A DNA stretch of 64,000 nucleotides from Sistotremastrum niveocremeum HHB9708. Taxonomy: Eukaryota; Basidiomycota; Agaricomycetes; Sistotremastrales; Sistotremastraceae. Under the pieces are notes generated by a model. The model was not told where the DNA came from. It worked only from the letters and a program-made list of their open reading frames with translations, and searched no databases. The stretch's first letter is position 1. Every line of letters begins with the position of its first letter. The stretch covers positions 179,848 to 243,847 of the forward strand of contig KV419415.1 in NCBI GenBank assembly GCA_001630475.1, in the 5' to 3' direction. A program made the translations under genes and the position numbers. This document shows, piece by piece, positions 35,960 through 46,961 of this stretch.

Positions 35960-36395
35960 CTTTCAAGCAAAGTCCTACGCTACCTTGGATCTCATCGCAT
36001 GCTCAGACTTTCTTCTGTGTGGTTGTCGGCGATTGTGATATTTGATCGGAGAAAGATCTTCGCTGAAATGTCGTTTGAAGACTCATTGAACCGAATACAT
36101 ACCTATTTCCAATTCCTCTGACGCAGTCAGTAGCTTCTCTCCGAAAATCGGGCATCTTGCTCCTGAACTCGTACAGGCTTCTTCTATGTGAAATGCATGC
36201 ACTATAATTTCCATGGGCCTTGTCCAACATAAAAGCGGTCTGTCTGCAGCTGGATTTCCTCGGACAGCAGACTTCTTCTCTCTACAACCTTCACTCAGAG
36301 CTGAGCTCCGAGTTACCTCAGTATCTTCCCTGGTGGATAGAGTCTCTGACAGCACTAGTCGCTCGCAACACATTCCACTACATTTTCGCCTAAAG

Positions 36396-36858
36396 ATGCA
36401 GCTCCATTTCTGGACTCTCATTCTGCTTGTTCCCATGATGAGCTCCGCAGCCTTACCTACCCGCGACGACGGTGTACCTAGCGATATTCGCATTTCCACC
36501 CCTCACCCTATACATCGACGCCAAGACGATTCGAGCACGTCGAACCCTCCAACCTTCACATCATTCAGTCTCCCATCGCCGACCGAAAGTACAGCCACAT
36601 TCGGCTTCGTTTCGATAGCATCTTCCCAGCCAGATGCTTCCTTTTCTGCATTTATCCCGCAGGAGTCGACATCAGGCGAAGATACGGCTGATCCAGAGCG
36701 AAGGCAGGATCAGGATGATCCGGACGTTGCCCAGAGCAGTGAAGGACAAGGCTCAACATTGTCGGTCCGTATATATCCTTGTATAATTTCGCACAGGAGC
36801 TCACGGTTCCCAGCAACTTCTACGCAGATTTCAGGATGCCTGTGATGAGTCAGAGTAA
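36396..36858 (+). CDS. Small secreted Ser/Thr-rich protein 2
   Basis: The ATG at 36396 begins MQLHFWTLILLVPMMSSAAL, a signal peptide. The mature part is rich in Ser, Thr, Pro and Asp and has two dibasic sites followed by the same pattern: HRRQDDSSTS and ERRQDQDDPD. Such R-R-Q-D sites fit Kex2 cleavage into short peptides. Exon 1 ends near 36764 (GTCCGT donor). The second exon is short; in one frame it ends DACDESE before a stop at 36858, which resembles the end of the next gene, but the splice is uncertain. No domain is recognised. Likely roles, such as a cell-surface or effector-like secreted protein, are speculation. Confidence 0.6.
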
Positions 36859-37934
36859 TCTCACGAATGTATGCGTCGTCGGTGGTGCAACGGTGTTGAA
36901 TTCAAGAGACGTCAGCACTTCGGGTTCAATGCGAACCATGTTGTATGAGTCCTTTTACGTCCCTCATCGTTAAATCTAGTAGTGCACTGTACGCTAACAA
37001 ATGGGTCGTCTTGTCATTCGAAGACTATTGGATGAGTCAGGCCTTGGCCATGAGGGTCAGAAATGTCGTACCAAAGTCCAATGCAAGAGTTGCTTGCGAA
37101 AATTGAGTTTGGTCAGCTATATATATGATGATATGCCTATGGGATGGACGCCGTGCTTCAGGAGCTCGAGAATTCGAAAGAACATATAAGAACAACGCGT
37201 GAGCTTCGTGTGATCTAATCTCATCAATCAACCATGATTCAGCGTGTCCCGAGGCATTGAGAGATAAGGCGCATAATCAACGTTCCCTGGAACGCGAGGA
37301 TGTTGCGGAGTTTGAACACGAACCATCACTGGCGGCTTGACTAGCAGTCCGCTCATGACATCGTACATTTGGACTCGATCACTGTGTGGACGTGTTGAAC
37401 CAGCTGCGAATCTGATGTCAGAATAAGTCTTCGTCTTATGTCGCCTGACTGACTGGAAATGCAGTCTGGTTGTCAGGAGCATAGCACCCGGCCGGTGGGC
37501 ATCGTACTTTCTCGGCCCACATTCGCCGCCAGCAGCGCATCAAATAGCAAGTCAAATACCCGATGTCGAGGTCTATCTTCAGTGGAACTCTCTCTCTGCG
37601 ATTCTTCTTTCGCTGAACATGTATCATTATCAGAACGCGTAGCCTCCACTACAAGCGAGACTCGTTGACTCACGGACATCACCCCGTCATTGCTCGATGT
37701 TTCATATGATCTACATCCAGGTTTCTCAGTTTGAAAATGACTTGTCGATAAGGACATGGATTTCTTTTTATCTGTCTTCTTGACTGTCGATCCAGCCCCC
37801 AACTCGGCGTATTCTCTCGTCTAAAGGGCTATCATCCGCGCTGGTCGCTGGCGAACGCAAGCCGAAATTCAGGAAATCGTATTGCTATCTCTCGTTCTAT
37901 CTTATTGCGTCATATCTTCTTCTCCCGCTGCACA

Positions 37935-38378
37935 ATGCATGTCATTTTCCTCTGTGTATTTGCAGTAGCACTGCTTCAACTGCTCAGCTCAGACGCTTTC
38001 GCACTCCCAAGCCCTGTATACCATAATATTCAGAGGCAGGACGAATCCCAACGCGTCAGGAAACAAAACATAATCTCGCCCGCTTTGAGTCAGAAGCGTC
38101 AAGCAGACGATGACGCGCAAAACACCACACTCCCGGAGGATCCCTCAAACCTTGTCACAGAACCCAGCGACAACGGGTCGTCTGCAACAAATACAACAGC
38201 CGAGACGAACGTCCCATCACTATCTAGTCTTCTGCCTGAAGCATCACAGAATCATGACGGCTCGGGCGCTGTCTTCACAGGAACCATCTCGGTCAGTGAA
38301 TACCTGTTGATCGACTGAGCCTCTCTGACTAGTTTTCAGCAAATTTTCTGCGAGTTCCAGAACGCTTGTGATTTGTGA
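37935..38378 (+). CDS. Small secreted Ser/Thr-rich protein 3
   Basis: MHVIFLCVFAVALLQLLSS from 37935 is a signal peptide. The mature chain has NIQRQDESQR, then SQKRQADDDAQNTT, so basic residues followed by Q-(A/D)-D recur as in the gene to the left. Several N-T/S sequons suggest N-glycosylation, and Asn/Ser/Thr content is high. Exon 1 ends near 38292 (GTCAGT donor after FTGTIS). A second exon from about 38341 reads QIFCEFQNACDL and stops at 38378. The ending around ACD recalls the neighbouring gene. The protein would be about 130 aa. No known domain is recognised. Confidence 0.55.
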
Positions 38379-38726
38379 CTCGTCCGCTATATTTCGTTTA
38401 TCGAGTTCCTCTTCGATATCGCTTCCGCGTTCTTGTTATCGTATGTGTGAAAAAGCTAATAATCGAATCACCAAGACGGAACGAGATTGCATCGAACTCA
38501 TGAAGGTCAAACGGCGATTTTTTCCGATGATGCTTCCTCAACAACCTTTGCAGAAACTTCGGGTCTAACTTCAGGCCGTGAACAAAAACACCAAACTCGA
38601 AGCACATCCTATTCATGATTAGCCTTCAAGTGATTCGGGATTGATCTCAACATACAGATTTTGATGCGAGTATAAAGAAGGCCAGCAAAGGGGCTGTTCT
38701 CAAGTTGTTATCATGACGTCGCTGCT

Positions 38727-39956
38727 CTAGCCATGTTTCTCACCGCTTGCTTGCCATAAATTCAAGAATTTACCGAAATCGTCCAGAAAGGCAATGGATG
38801 CAGGCAGAGTGGCTCCCGAGATTTTAGTGAACGATCTTCACAGAACGGCGTCAACGCGACAGTCGCGCAAAGGAAAACAGATGCTCACATGAGTGACAGA
38901 ACAAAGTGAACGAGCCGATAGATACTGAACACCGAGAATCGGTATAGCAGATCTTTAATGTAGTTTGGCATTTCTTTTGAGATGGGTTTGACGCAGACCG
39001 TATACAAGACGATCACTGATGATTGCTCCTTCTGTGAGATCGGGAAGTATATGTCGACGACATCGTCCATACCTTCCAGCGCGGCGGTCGCACCCATGAT
39101 GATGGTGGAGACTAGATATGCAGAGAAGAACCTGGAGAAATTAGAAGATGGTAGGACCTGATGCCGTGACGAACTGACAATCGAAATGGGCCGTCCTCTG
39201 AGATGACACAATAAAATTCTGAGGGAACCGCTAAAAGACCGGTGGCTGGACTCGGGTCTGAGAGTCGAATGATCCCTGCCTATTTTTTCGTCACTCTCAG
39301 AAACAGCGGATAGAAGAACCGAGATACCAGCAAGACTTGCGCAGAAAACCATATGAATAAAACATAAGGCAAGATGTAGAACTGGACTGAGCTTCAGTCT
39401 TTCTCTTGCGAATGAATGGGACAAGAGCTACTAAAAATTCAATCGTCCTCTTCCGACGGAGTAAGAGGGAGGGATACGATAGACATAAGAATACCTGCTC
39501 GTGCTTTCAGTGACTTTTCTCGTGTTGAGCTGAGGAAATCCTGACATATAGGACAAGAGCATATGTAGAACACGACGTCCTATGGAGAGCATCAGATGAG
39601 TCAGCATTCGTTTCAGAATCTTTCAGAATTTCTCATACATCACTTGAGAACCACTTATGAGTGCTGCTTGCAGGAAACAGTAGGACTCGTCTGGAGGAAT
39701 GAAGTCTGGACTCAATGGGTCTGCACGCCCCGCGTAATACCTGGAGTCATAAGTACATTTTATTCGAAGATAAAAGGCGTGAAACGTACAGAAGTGAATA
39801 AATTACGGACGATAGGATCCAAGTAATACACAAGTTGATGACGATCACTGATCTTCGAGACCCGCTCATACAGCACAGTGTCACCACAAGCAATGGGAGA
39901 CCAACGTGTCCACCGATGATCTGGAAGGACAAGAAGACCCACTGAATGGACTGCAT
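38727..39956 (-). CDS. Seven-helix membrane protein A (divergent, possibly degraded)
   Basis: This belongs to an agaricomycete family of seven-helix membrane proteins with two further copies at 55.9-60.5 kb. The match is clear in the first exon (FQIIGGHVGLPLLVVTL and FCITWI-like NLCITWILSSVIYSLLY) and in the next (YYAGRADPLSPDF). Further left, FSVFSIYRLVHFVLSLM corresponds to the late helix after the third intracellular region, and ATLPASIAFL to the last helix. The N-terminal helix exon seen in the other copies was not found upstream of 39956. Several exon joins could not be fixed, so this may be a decayed copy. Outer bounds are approximate. A receptor role is suspected for the family but not shown. 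Confidence 0.5.
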
Positions 39957-40679
39957 CCGAGGGAGCAGACTATTTTTTTGTCATAGATATAAGGTGGCAG
40001 AGGGAGCGGTGGCGCCGCATCACCAGAGGATCCAAACGGCGATCTCAGATCGACTCGACATATAAGTAGTCCGACTGTCCTAGTTCCCGGGTATCAGATG
40101 AGAAAATCTTACAGTTCTCCAAGTCTTGTCCATTGATAGAAGTCTATTGAATGACACGTGGTGTCACGGATGTGCCAGAGCAATCCGGCGACAACATCTG
40201 GGAGCGAACCTGTTATGCAGGCTGCCGTACTTAATTAAGATTCTGTTGGAAACGTCGTAGTTCTCGGCTCGAGGATGTATCAAAGTCTTGCCGTCCTGTT
40301 GTTGCCTCGCTTGACTGACCTTGGGCCTTGTCGTGTTTGAGGATGTCCCGTACGCTCGGCAACATCCGAACTACTTCTTCTCTAGGCAACCATCAAAAAG
40401 TATGTATGTTTCGTAGAGATACATCACCTCCGAAAGATCAATCCGCTGCGGTCTAACATATGCCCGGGACATCTGTGTCGATCTTTGTGGCCTCTTCTAT
40501 TACATGAAATTGGACTTCTGCCCTGTAATCGGCTATATAGCAGGGCTGCGACTGATAGTGTGCATACTGGATCGAATTTGACACCTTCAACATCTTTCAA
40601 CCCTTTGCGTGAGTGAGTTGAATCTAATCATTCACCAGAACCAGGATCCCCTACACTATCGCGCATCATGATAGTGCCT

Positions 40680-41224
40680 TTATTCGCTGGTCTTCGAGGA
40701 ACGATCTCGTAAGATTATCTCCCAGATGTTCCGTGTTGGCACTAAGTCGCGGATCAAATCACGTCTTTGACGCCGTTGATAGCTGCTAACGGGATCTACA
40801 ACACCAAGCCTAAGCGAGTCCTGAGTTGCAACGCTTTGACCATCATTTGGAATGGCATGACATCGCGTACTTTCCCCTTGTGCGCAGTATCTTCTCCGTT
40901 GTACCGCCAATGGGACTGAGACGGAGTAGCCGTGCGCTCCACGATTCTACCCAGAAGAGTTCTGTTTGGTATCGCAACGTCTATCCCACGTTCTGTTCTA
41001 TTCTTTCTGATACCTCTCCCCAGCCGTCGATCGTTATCGACGTTTTCTTCCAGCGGACAACAGGAGTCTGATCTGGGTTCGCCAGCCAGCCAGCTAGTCC
41101 AGCTACAATGACAATGAGAATATGCTTCCATATATTCTATAGGTATACCACAGACTATGCAATTATGTACCAGACCACAGACAAAGAAAAACACAGTAAA
41201 ATATTGCTTCATAACAATCGTCAA
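40680..41224 (-). CDS. Uncertain ORF with a hydrophobic N-terminus
   Basis: A 142-codon frame after 41224 starts with KQYFTVFFFVCGLVHNCIVC, which could be a signal peptide or one membrane helix. The remainder is polar with no recognisable domain. A neighbouring frame reads more like protein in part (TELFWVESWSARLLRL), which suggests unrecognised introns. It lies just beyond the 3' end of the FHA-RING gene. I do not recognise it and regard the exact extent as unreliable. Confidence 0.3.
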
Positions 41225-41308
41225 AGAAACGTGGACTTCCAGCTTCCATAATGCACATTAATCACCCTGTCGAAGCACCGGTCAACCAACACTGAGATTT
41301 CAGATAAT

Positions 41309-44199
41309 TCACCTCTTTCGCTTAGCTCCGACACCAGCTCTGCCGCCGTTCCCCTCCGCACTACCATCACCGCTGTCGTCTCCACCACCAGCGCTACCAG
41401 ATGTGCCTCCGGGTCCTTCATCCCCGCTCTGCACACCACTTCGGCTTCTTCGACCATGCAGGAATGTGTTGAAGAAATTATTCAAGGGGGTCGATTCACT
41501 CTCGTTGATGCCTCCTGATCCGCTAGGATCAACAGATCGTGAACGACCATGATGCCCCTGTCCTTGGGACGACGATGATCCATGACTCGGCGAGATGTTC
41601 ATCGGCACGCTACGTGTAGCACCGAGTGTACTCGATCCGCCCATCCGAGGCGAATGGTTCTGTGAATGTGATGCTTGACGAGAATGAGGACGAGAGAGGG
41701 AACGCGTGTTGGAATGATAAGGAGATGCTTGCGGTTGTCCGTGTGGTGATGATTGTTGTCCGTGATGGCCAGGGGTATTAAGCGAATGCGTACTTCGATT
41801 ATGCATGGAACTTCTTCCTCCGAATCCACTGGGTCTTTCATACTCCTCATCGTCTTCATCTTCGATATCGCCTACGACAATAACGTCCTCTCCGTATCCC
41901 TCTCCACTCCCACTCGGTCTCCGAGAACGAGAGTGAGATCCCACGAGTTGGACATCGACATCGTGATGAAGGGAGGCGTCGACGTACATCCTCTCTACCT
42001 CGTCATCGTCGCCCATAATAGCCGTCACCTCTCCGGGGTGACCGCCGTGTCCTGATCCGACAGGAAGAGTTGCAGGAGCGCTGAATGGAATAGGTGGAAG
42101 AGGAGGTTCAGCATCGGTGATATCACCAATGTCGAATGTCCGCGCATGTGCGGAATGCATAGGCGTCGACGCAGTTGTAGGAGGATACGCTGCCGGAGGT
42201 GAAGTCGCAGTCAAATCGACAATCATATCATGCGCCTGTGGACCTCGAGGATTCGCACGAGTATTGATATGGGAAGGTCGACCGTGTGACTGAGATTGAT
42301 TGAGCATCTCGACATCATCGTCTATCATGATCGCGCCCTCATCACTTCTATCCATACCCATTGCGTCGGGCTCGTGATCACGCTCTTGTTCTAATGAATT
42401 AGAATGTCGAGTTAACGGCGGTTCTTCTACGCCTTCGTCATCTGCGGCCATGTCTTCTCCATCTCCACTAGACGGAACTGGCTCAGCTTCGACTTCGACG
42501 TCTTCGTCGAGATTCGCGAAGGTACGACAGAGGGGACATGAGAAGCCGGGGTGGTGCATATCGAGGAGCGGTTTGATGCATTTGTAGTGGAATGCATGGG
42601 AGCAAGGAGCGAGGAAGATTGCTTGGCAAATAGATACAGGGAATAAACCTGACATCCAAAGTCAGCCTCTGTACTAGATCACGCGATAATATATATACTC
42701 ACAGATGCAGCAGTCTGGTTGACCCGATGCCACAATGTTCTTCTTGTCGGCTGATTTACCCTTTCCTTCGATTATCGGGCCAGTAACTCCAAGCCCCTGA
42801 AGTAGCTTCTTCGCTTCCGAACTGAATGTCAAAAGATGAGTGACGTTGTCAGATGACACGTGAGCGCTAAGAACTGACTTGAAGGCGTTGTTAGATCTCT
42901 GCCATTCACGACCGATTTCTATCCTTATTTTGACGCATTTATAGATATCTTCCGTACCTCCCTGAACAAAGGATAATCAGACGTAGGATCAACGAGAAAT
43001 TAGCAAGTAGCCATACCTGGAAGTCAACACCAAGCTGGAGGACATCACCATCTTTCAGAACGTGTGGCGCACTCTCCGTTCCGGGAGCTGATAATCGAAC
43101 ATGATTAAGAAACGTGCCGGACGATGAAGACGTGTCTTTAATCCAGAACTGACAAGGTGACGTCAGCGTGAGAGACAAGAGGAGATAGAAATGGATATAC
43201 CTTTCCCTCTGAAAGCCACACTTCAGCATGTCCACGACTGACGACCTTGCTCTTGAAAGCGAGCTTATTCCCAGCATTGTGATTGATGCCTTGGTTCGAA
43301 CGATCGGTGAAACGACCTATACGAAGAGCACTATCACCAGGCTTGACGTCCCGAGTGAAAGCTTCGAAGTGTAATGATCGGTTAGAGTCGAGGTGGGGTA
43401 CGAGTCGGATGCGCTGAGTTTGGGTGGCAGAGGGATTGTTGGGTGTTGAAGTTGTCCGGGTAAATGATCCCTGAGGACGTGATGGTTCGGGTGCTGGGTT
43501 GGATGGAGGCTGGGCTGCTGCTTGGGTCGCGGAACGTCGACTGGGAGTTTGTGTTGAAGCTGCAAGCTGGGGAGGTAGCCCGACAGCGATGAGATGGGCT
43601 GGGGGTACACCAGGTGTATCAGTCGTCGACCGTCTCCTCCTCAAGATTCCGCCAAACCCTCCTGACGCCGTGTTGTTGCTCGCAGATGGTGGTGGAGGTG
43701 GAGGTAATGGATTATTTGAAGTCGCCGTTCGTCGTCGATGACCAAGCGAAGCTACGCCTGCGCCTGCACTTTGAGGCATTTGACCAAATTCGTTCGGAGT
43801 CGGCGGTAATGGATGGTTCGTCGAGCTCCCCAGTCTCGTGCCCTCATTATCACTCATAGCACCTCTATTGCCATCACCGGTGTTCGGTGCGCTGAGAAAG
43901 TGAGCACCTCCTCCAGGATCACTAGGTCGAGCCCCTCGCCCGACTCGTCCCAATATCGATAATACAGACTGTCTAGTCTCTCCGTTCGGATCCATGGTAC
44001 GGTGGGTGGTCGAAGACGTCGGAAGCGTTGTCGGCGCTGTTGGAGATGTCGCGTGTGATGATGATGAGGGCTGACTAGCAGGGGCACTAGAGCTTTGCGA
44101 TGTCGTTCCTGGTGATGATCGGAACTTGCCGACGTTTGGCTTTTGTCGAATCGGTCTTGTCCTGGTGCCGGCCTTGTTTTTTAGCAACACAGCACACAT
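41309..44199 (-). CDS. dma1: FHA-RING ubiquitin ligase (Dma1/Chfr type)
   Basis: E3 ubiquitin ligase of the Dma/CHFR family, which in yeasts acts in spindle positioning, septin and mitotic-exit checkpoints. Exons 44199-43201, 43148-43017, 42961-42879, 42821-42703 and 42648-41309 join to 890 aa. The FHA domain is near residues 285-380: SALRIGRFTDRS, VVSRGHAEVW and DTSSSSGTFLNHV hold the phosphothreonine-binding Arg, Ser-Arg-x-His and Ser-Gly-Thr motifs. After a linker, the RING is CCIC...CSHAFHYKCI...FSCPLC, a C3H2C3-type cross-brace. Long Pro/Ser-rich N-terminal and Ser/His/Gly-rich C-terminal regions look disordered and end GAKRKR. The start at 44199 is chosen over an ATG at 44283, which overlaps a TATA-like element. 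Confidence 0.88.
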
Positions 44200-44270
44200 T
44201 CTAGCAAGACGGCTGTCTTGTATACAGTGAGCGGAGTGAAAGAGTTCAGTGCGGTCAAAGCTGCGTGCTC

Positions 44271-44280
44271 TTATATATAT
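44271..44280 (-). promoter_or_regulatory. TATA-like element of the FHA-RING gene
   Basis: An ATATATATAA run read on the minus strand lies about 70-80 nt before the chosen start codon at 44199. Its position supports the downstream start. A TATA match in AT-rich DNA is weak evidence by itself. Confidence 0.4.
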
Positions 44281-44283
44281 CAT

Positions 44284-45886
44284 CTCATGGAAGCTGGGGT
44301 GTCCTCATTTCAACCCAAGGCGAGGGCACTGATTGGATGCCCATCTGGTATCCTCTGTGTTCTGTTACATCTAAAAGACGTATCATATCCAACCCCTCGA
44401 TCACCCACGCCCGCCATCCCGCCAAAATTTCCATTTATTGCCTGCCTCGTGGTAAACACTATGCCCGTTCTGAGCTGGCCGACTTAAGGCACGCCACGCC
44501 TCGGCTACCCTCTTCTGGAATACGCATTGAAAGAATTTGCATTCAGTGTACTGTCTTCGGGGCTGAAACGTGCTTTCTTGCTTTTTGTGCTTCAACTGGC
44601 GATCGCTTAGACGACTACTGGTCGCTGCTGGTGGGATGATAAATGACGTTTCAGAATATTCCGAAACTGTTGCGTGACCTCGAGCTCGGTCTATTCACAT
44701 GCACGCGTTTGATCCTCGTGGGCGAGTCCGTTCAGTGCAAGTAATTCTACATCCTTACAGGACCAAGTTATACAAGTTTTTCAACTGTGGCTCACTTATC
44801 TTCATCGCTACTTCTCGTCGCCCTCGTGCCTCACTGCACATCAGCGTCAATCTACCCGCCCATTTCTCATCGAGACCTCATTCTAACCCTCATTTCCACG
44901 CTGTCATGATCGTTACAACTCTGCTACCTCCTAGCTTCATTAAGCGTTCATCCGACGCCACGAAGCTCTCGCTTACTCCTGAATCTCCTGGATTGTCGGC
45001 CCTTGGACCCTAAAGATCCCCGAATCGCTCGCTCTTCGTCCTCATTTCGGCCTTCGACCCTCTTTGCTACTATCTGTCTTCGAGTATCCCCTTCAATCAG
45101 CGGTGCAGCGTGACATCGGGACGAGATTTTTGCGATTCGGTCCGATGCCCGCGTGTGCATGAAAGTTACTGGGCAATATTCAGCACTGGGATTTTCTATG
45201 GGCTGACTGACCTTCACCTATCGATCCTCGATGTGTCTTCATAAATTGTTTGGAAGGCCGATCCGAGACCGATGTATCGATGCGTTTGCTGGAGGCTTTG
45301 ACAGAGTTACTCCGGATTCGCTGAATGCTTTGGTCTCTCTCTCTTTGTGTCTCTGCAAAACCTTTGTTAAGAAGAAGAATGTTTCCAATGCTGACATCCT
45401 CAGACGCAGGGAGCCCATAGGCCAATATTAATATTGATATCAATATATTACCTGAGTTGGCCGGACTAAAGCACCGACGCAATCCAGTTTCTCCAGTTCT
45501 CACTTCATAGTTCAACATTCACTCTTTTGTTTCCCTTGGCCGGTCATATTTCATTACTGCTATCATATCAAGTGCACTCTTGGAATCATTGTCAATGGGA
45601 AAAATGCAACATACACCGCCCGTCTGATTTCACAGCCTTGCTCGGTCATTATATATTTCAGAATGTCGTAGCTCAGATGTCTCTAGTATTCACATTATTC
45701 TAATCATCCCCGCAGCTAATGATGTGTTATGTTCGCCGAACTGTTTCATTGGAATATATCCCCGATTTTCGCGATATTCGTCGTGTTGTTTACATATGTT
45801 TGTACACCCACGGCGACGCGTCAACCAGAGCGACGCAAGCCTCATCCCATTACTTCACGTCTCCCTACGTCTCAAGTTAGCCCAGC
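44284..45886. other. Divergent promoter region of the FHA-RING and Pup3 genes
   Basis: About 1.6 kb lies between two genes transcribed apart. A 112-codon frame on the minus strand (45180-45518) and a plus-strand frame at 44699-45013 show no family features and are not called. An AT-rich stretch with ATATTAATATTGATATCAAT lies at about 45424-45443. Confidence 0.4.
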
Positions 45887-46832
45887 ATGGTAAGCCTTCG
45901 TATTATATGGGCAGATCTAGACGACTGACGCGACGTGTAGTCGATTATGGAACTCAACGGTGGCTCCGTCATAGCCATGGTCGGGAAGGACTGTGTAGCT
46001 ATTGCGAGCGACTTGAGACTCGGTAATCAAGCTCTCAGTATCTCCTCAAACTTCCAAAAGGTGCTTATCATCTGCATCTCCTCCTCAATGAGTTGCTGAT
46101 ATGAATTGCATCATAGATCTTCCCCGTGACGGACAGAATCTATATTGGACTTCCAGGACTGGCCTCGGATGTGGCAACGTTGAGAGAAAGGTTCCGATTA
46201 CGAGTGAATATGTATACTATCAAGGAGGAGAGAGAACTCGAGCCGGAGACATTCGCTCATCTGGTCAGCTCGACGCTGTACGAGAAGCGGTACGTCATCC
46301 TTTCTAGCCTCCAAATTGATCGCTCGAACTGGCTCTCATTGCTTTCGCAAACAGATTTAGTCCCTACTTTGTCGAACCTGTGGTAGCAGGCCTCAGCAAA
46401 CTTCCCACCTCAACGCCCGAATCACCAAAATTCAAACCCTTCATCTGCGGAACCGATCTCATTGGCTGTCTTAATTTCGCAAAAGACTTTATCGTTTGCG
46501 GAACGGCGAGTGAGAAACTGTTTGGTGTTGCGGAGGGACTGTGGGAGCCTGATCTGGTGCGTTCGTTTCACCACCTTGCATCTGAACCGACTGCTGACGT
46601 TGGATATCGATTGATCGGAACAGGAACCAGAAGATTTATTCGAGACAATAAGTCAGACGCTGTTGAATGCTGTGGATCGGGATGCGTTCTCAGGCTGGGG
46701 TGCTGTGGTTCACGTTCTGTACGTCGTCGTTCGCCTGAGATCTTCTCAACGTTCAATTATTCTGATCTCGTCTTATGATATAGGACGCCGGATAAGGTTA
46801 TTACACGCACACTCAGAGGAAGAATGGATTGA
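45887..46832 (+). CDS. PUP3: 20S proteasome subunit beta-3
   Basis: Beta-3 is a non-catalytic subunit of the 20S core particle. Six exons (45887-45889, 45941-46060, 46117-46289, 46355-46556, 46624-46718, 46784-46832) join to 213 aa, close to the usual 205. The N-terminus [20 protein letters not shown] matches beta-3, which starts directly with GG(S/A) and lacks the propeptide and active Thr1. Other family blocks are [46 protein letters not shown] and [14 protein letters not shown], ending in the typical TRTLRGRMD. The first exon is only the ATG, an arrangement that is easy to miss. The 3' end faces that of the next gene, 129 bp apart. Confidence 0.95.
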
Positions 46833-46961
46833 TACCTCTGTCTTTGAAACTCTGCCTCTTTGTCGTTCTCTCCAGCAATATAATATCAATAGCTCAAAAT
46901 TTCATTCCTCAAGAGACTCAGCACTAACTATATGGTTACAATTTTTCTTTCCTTCAGTTCT

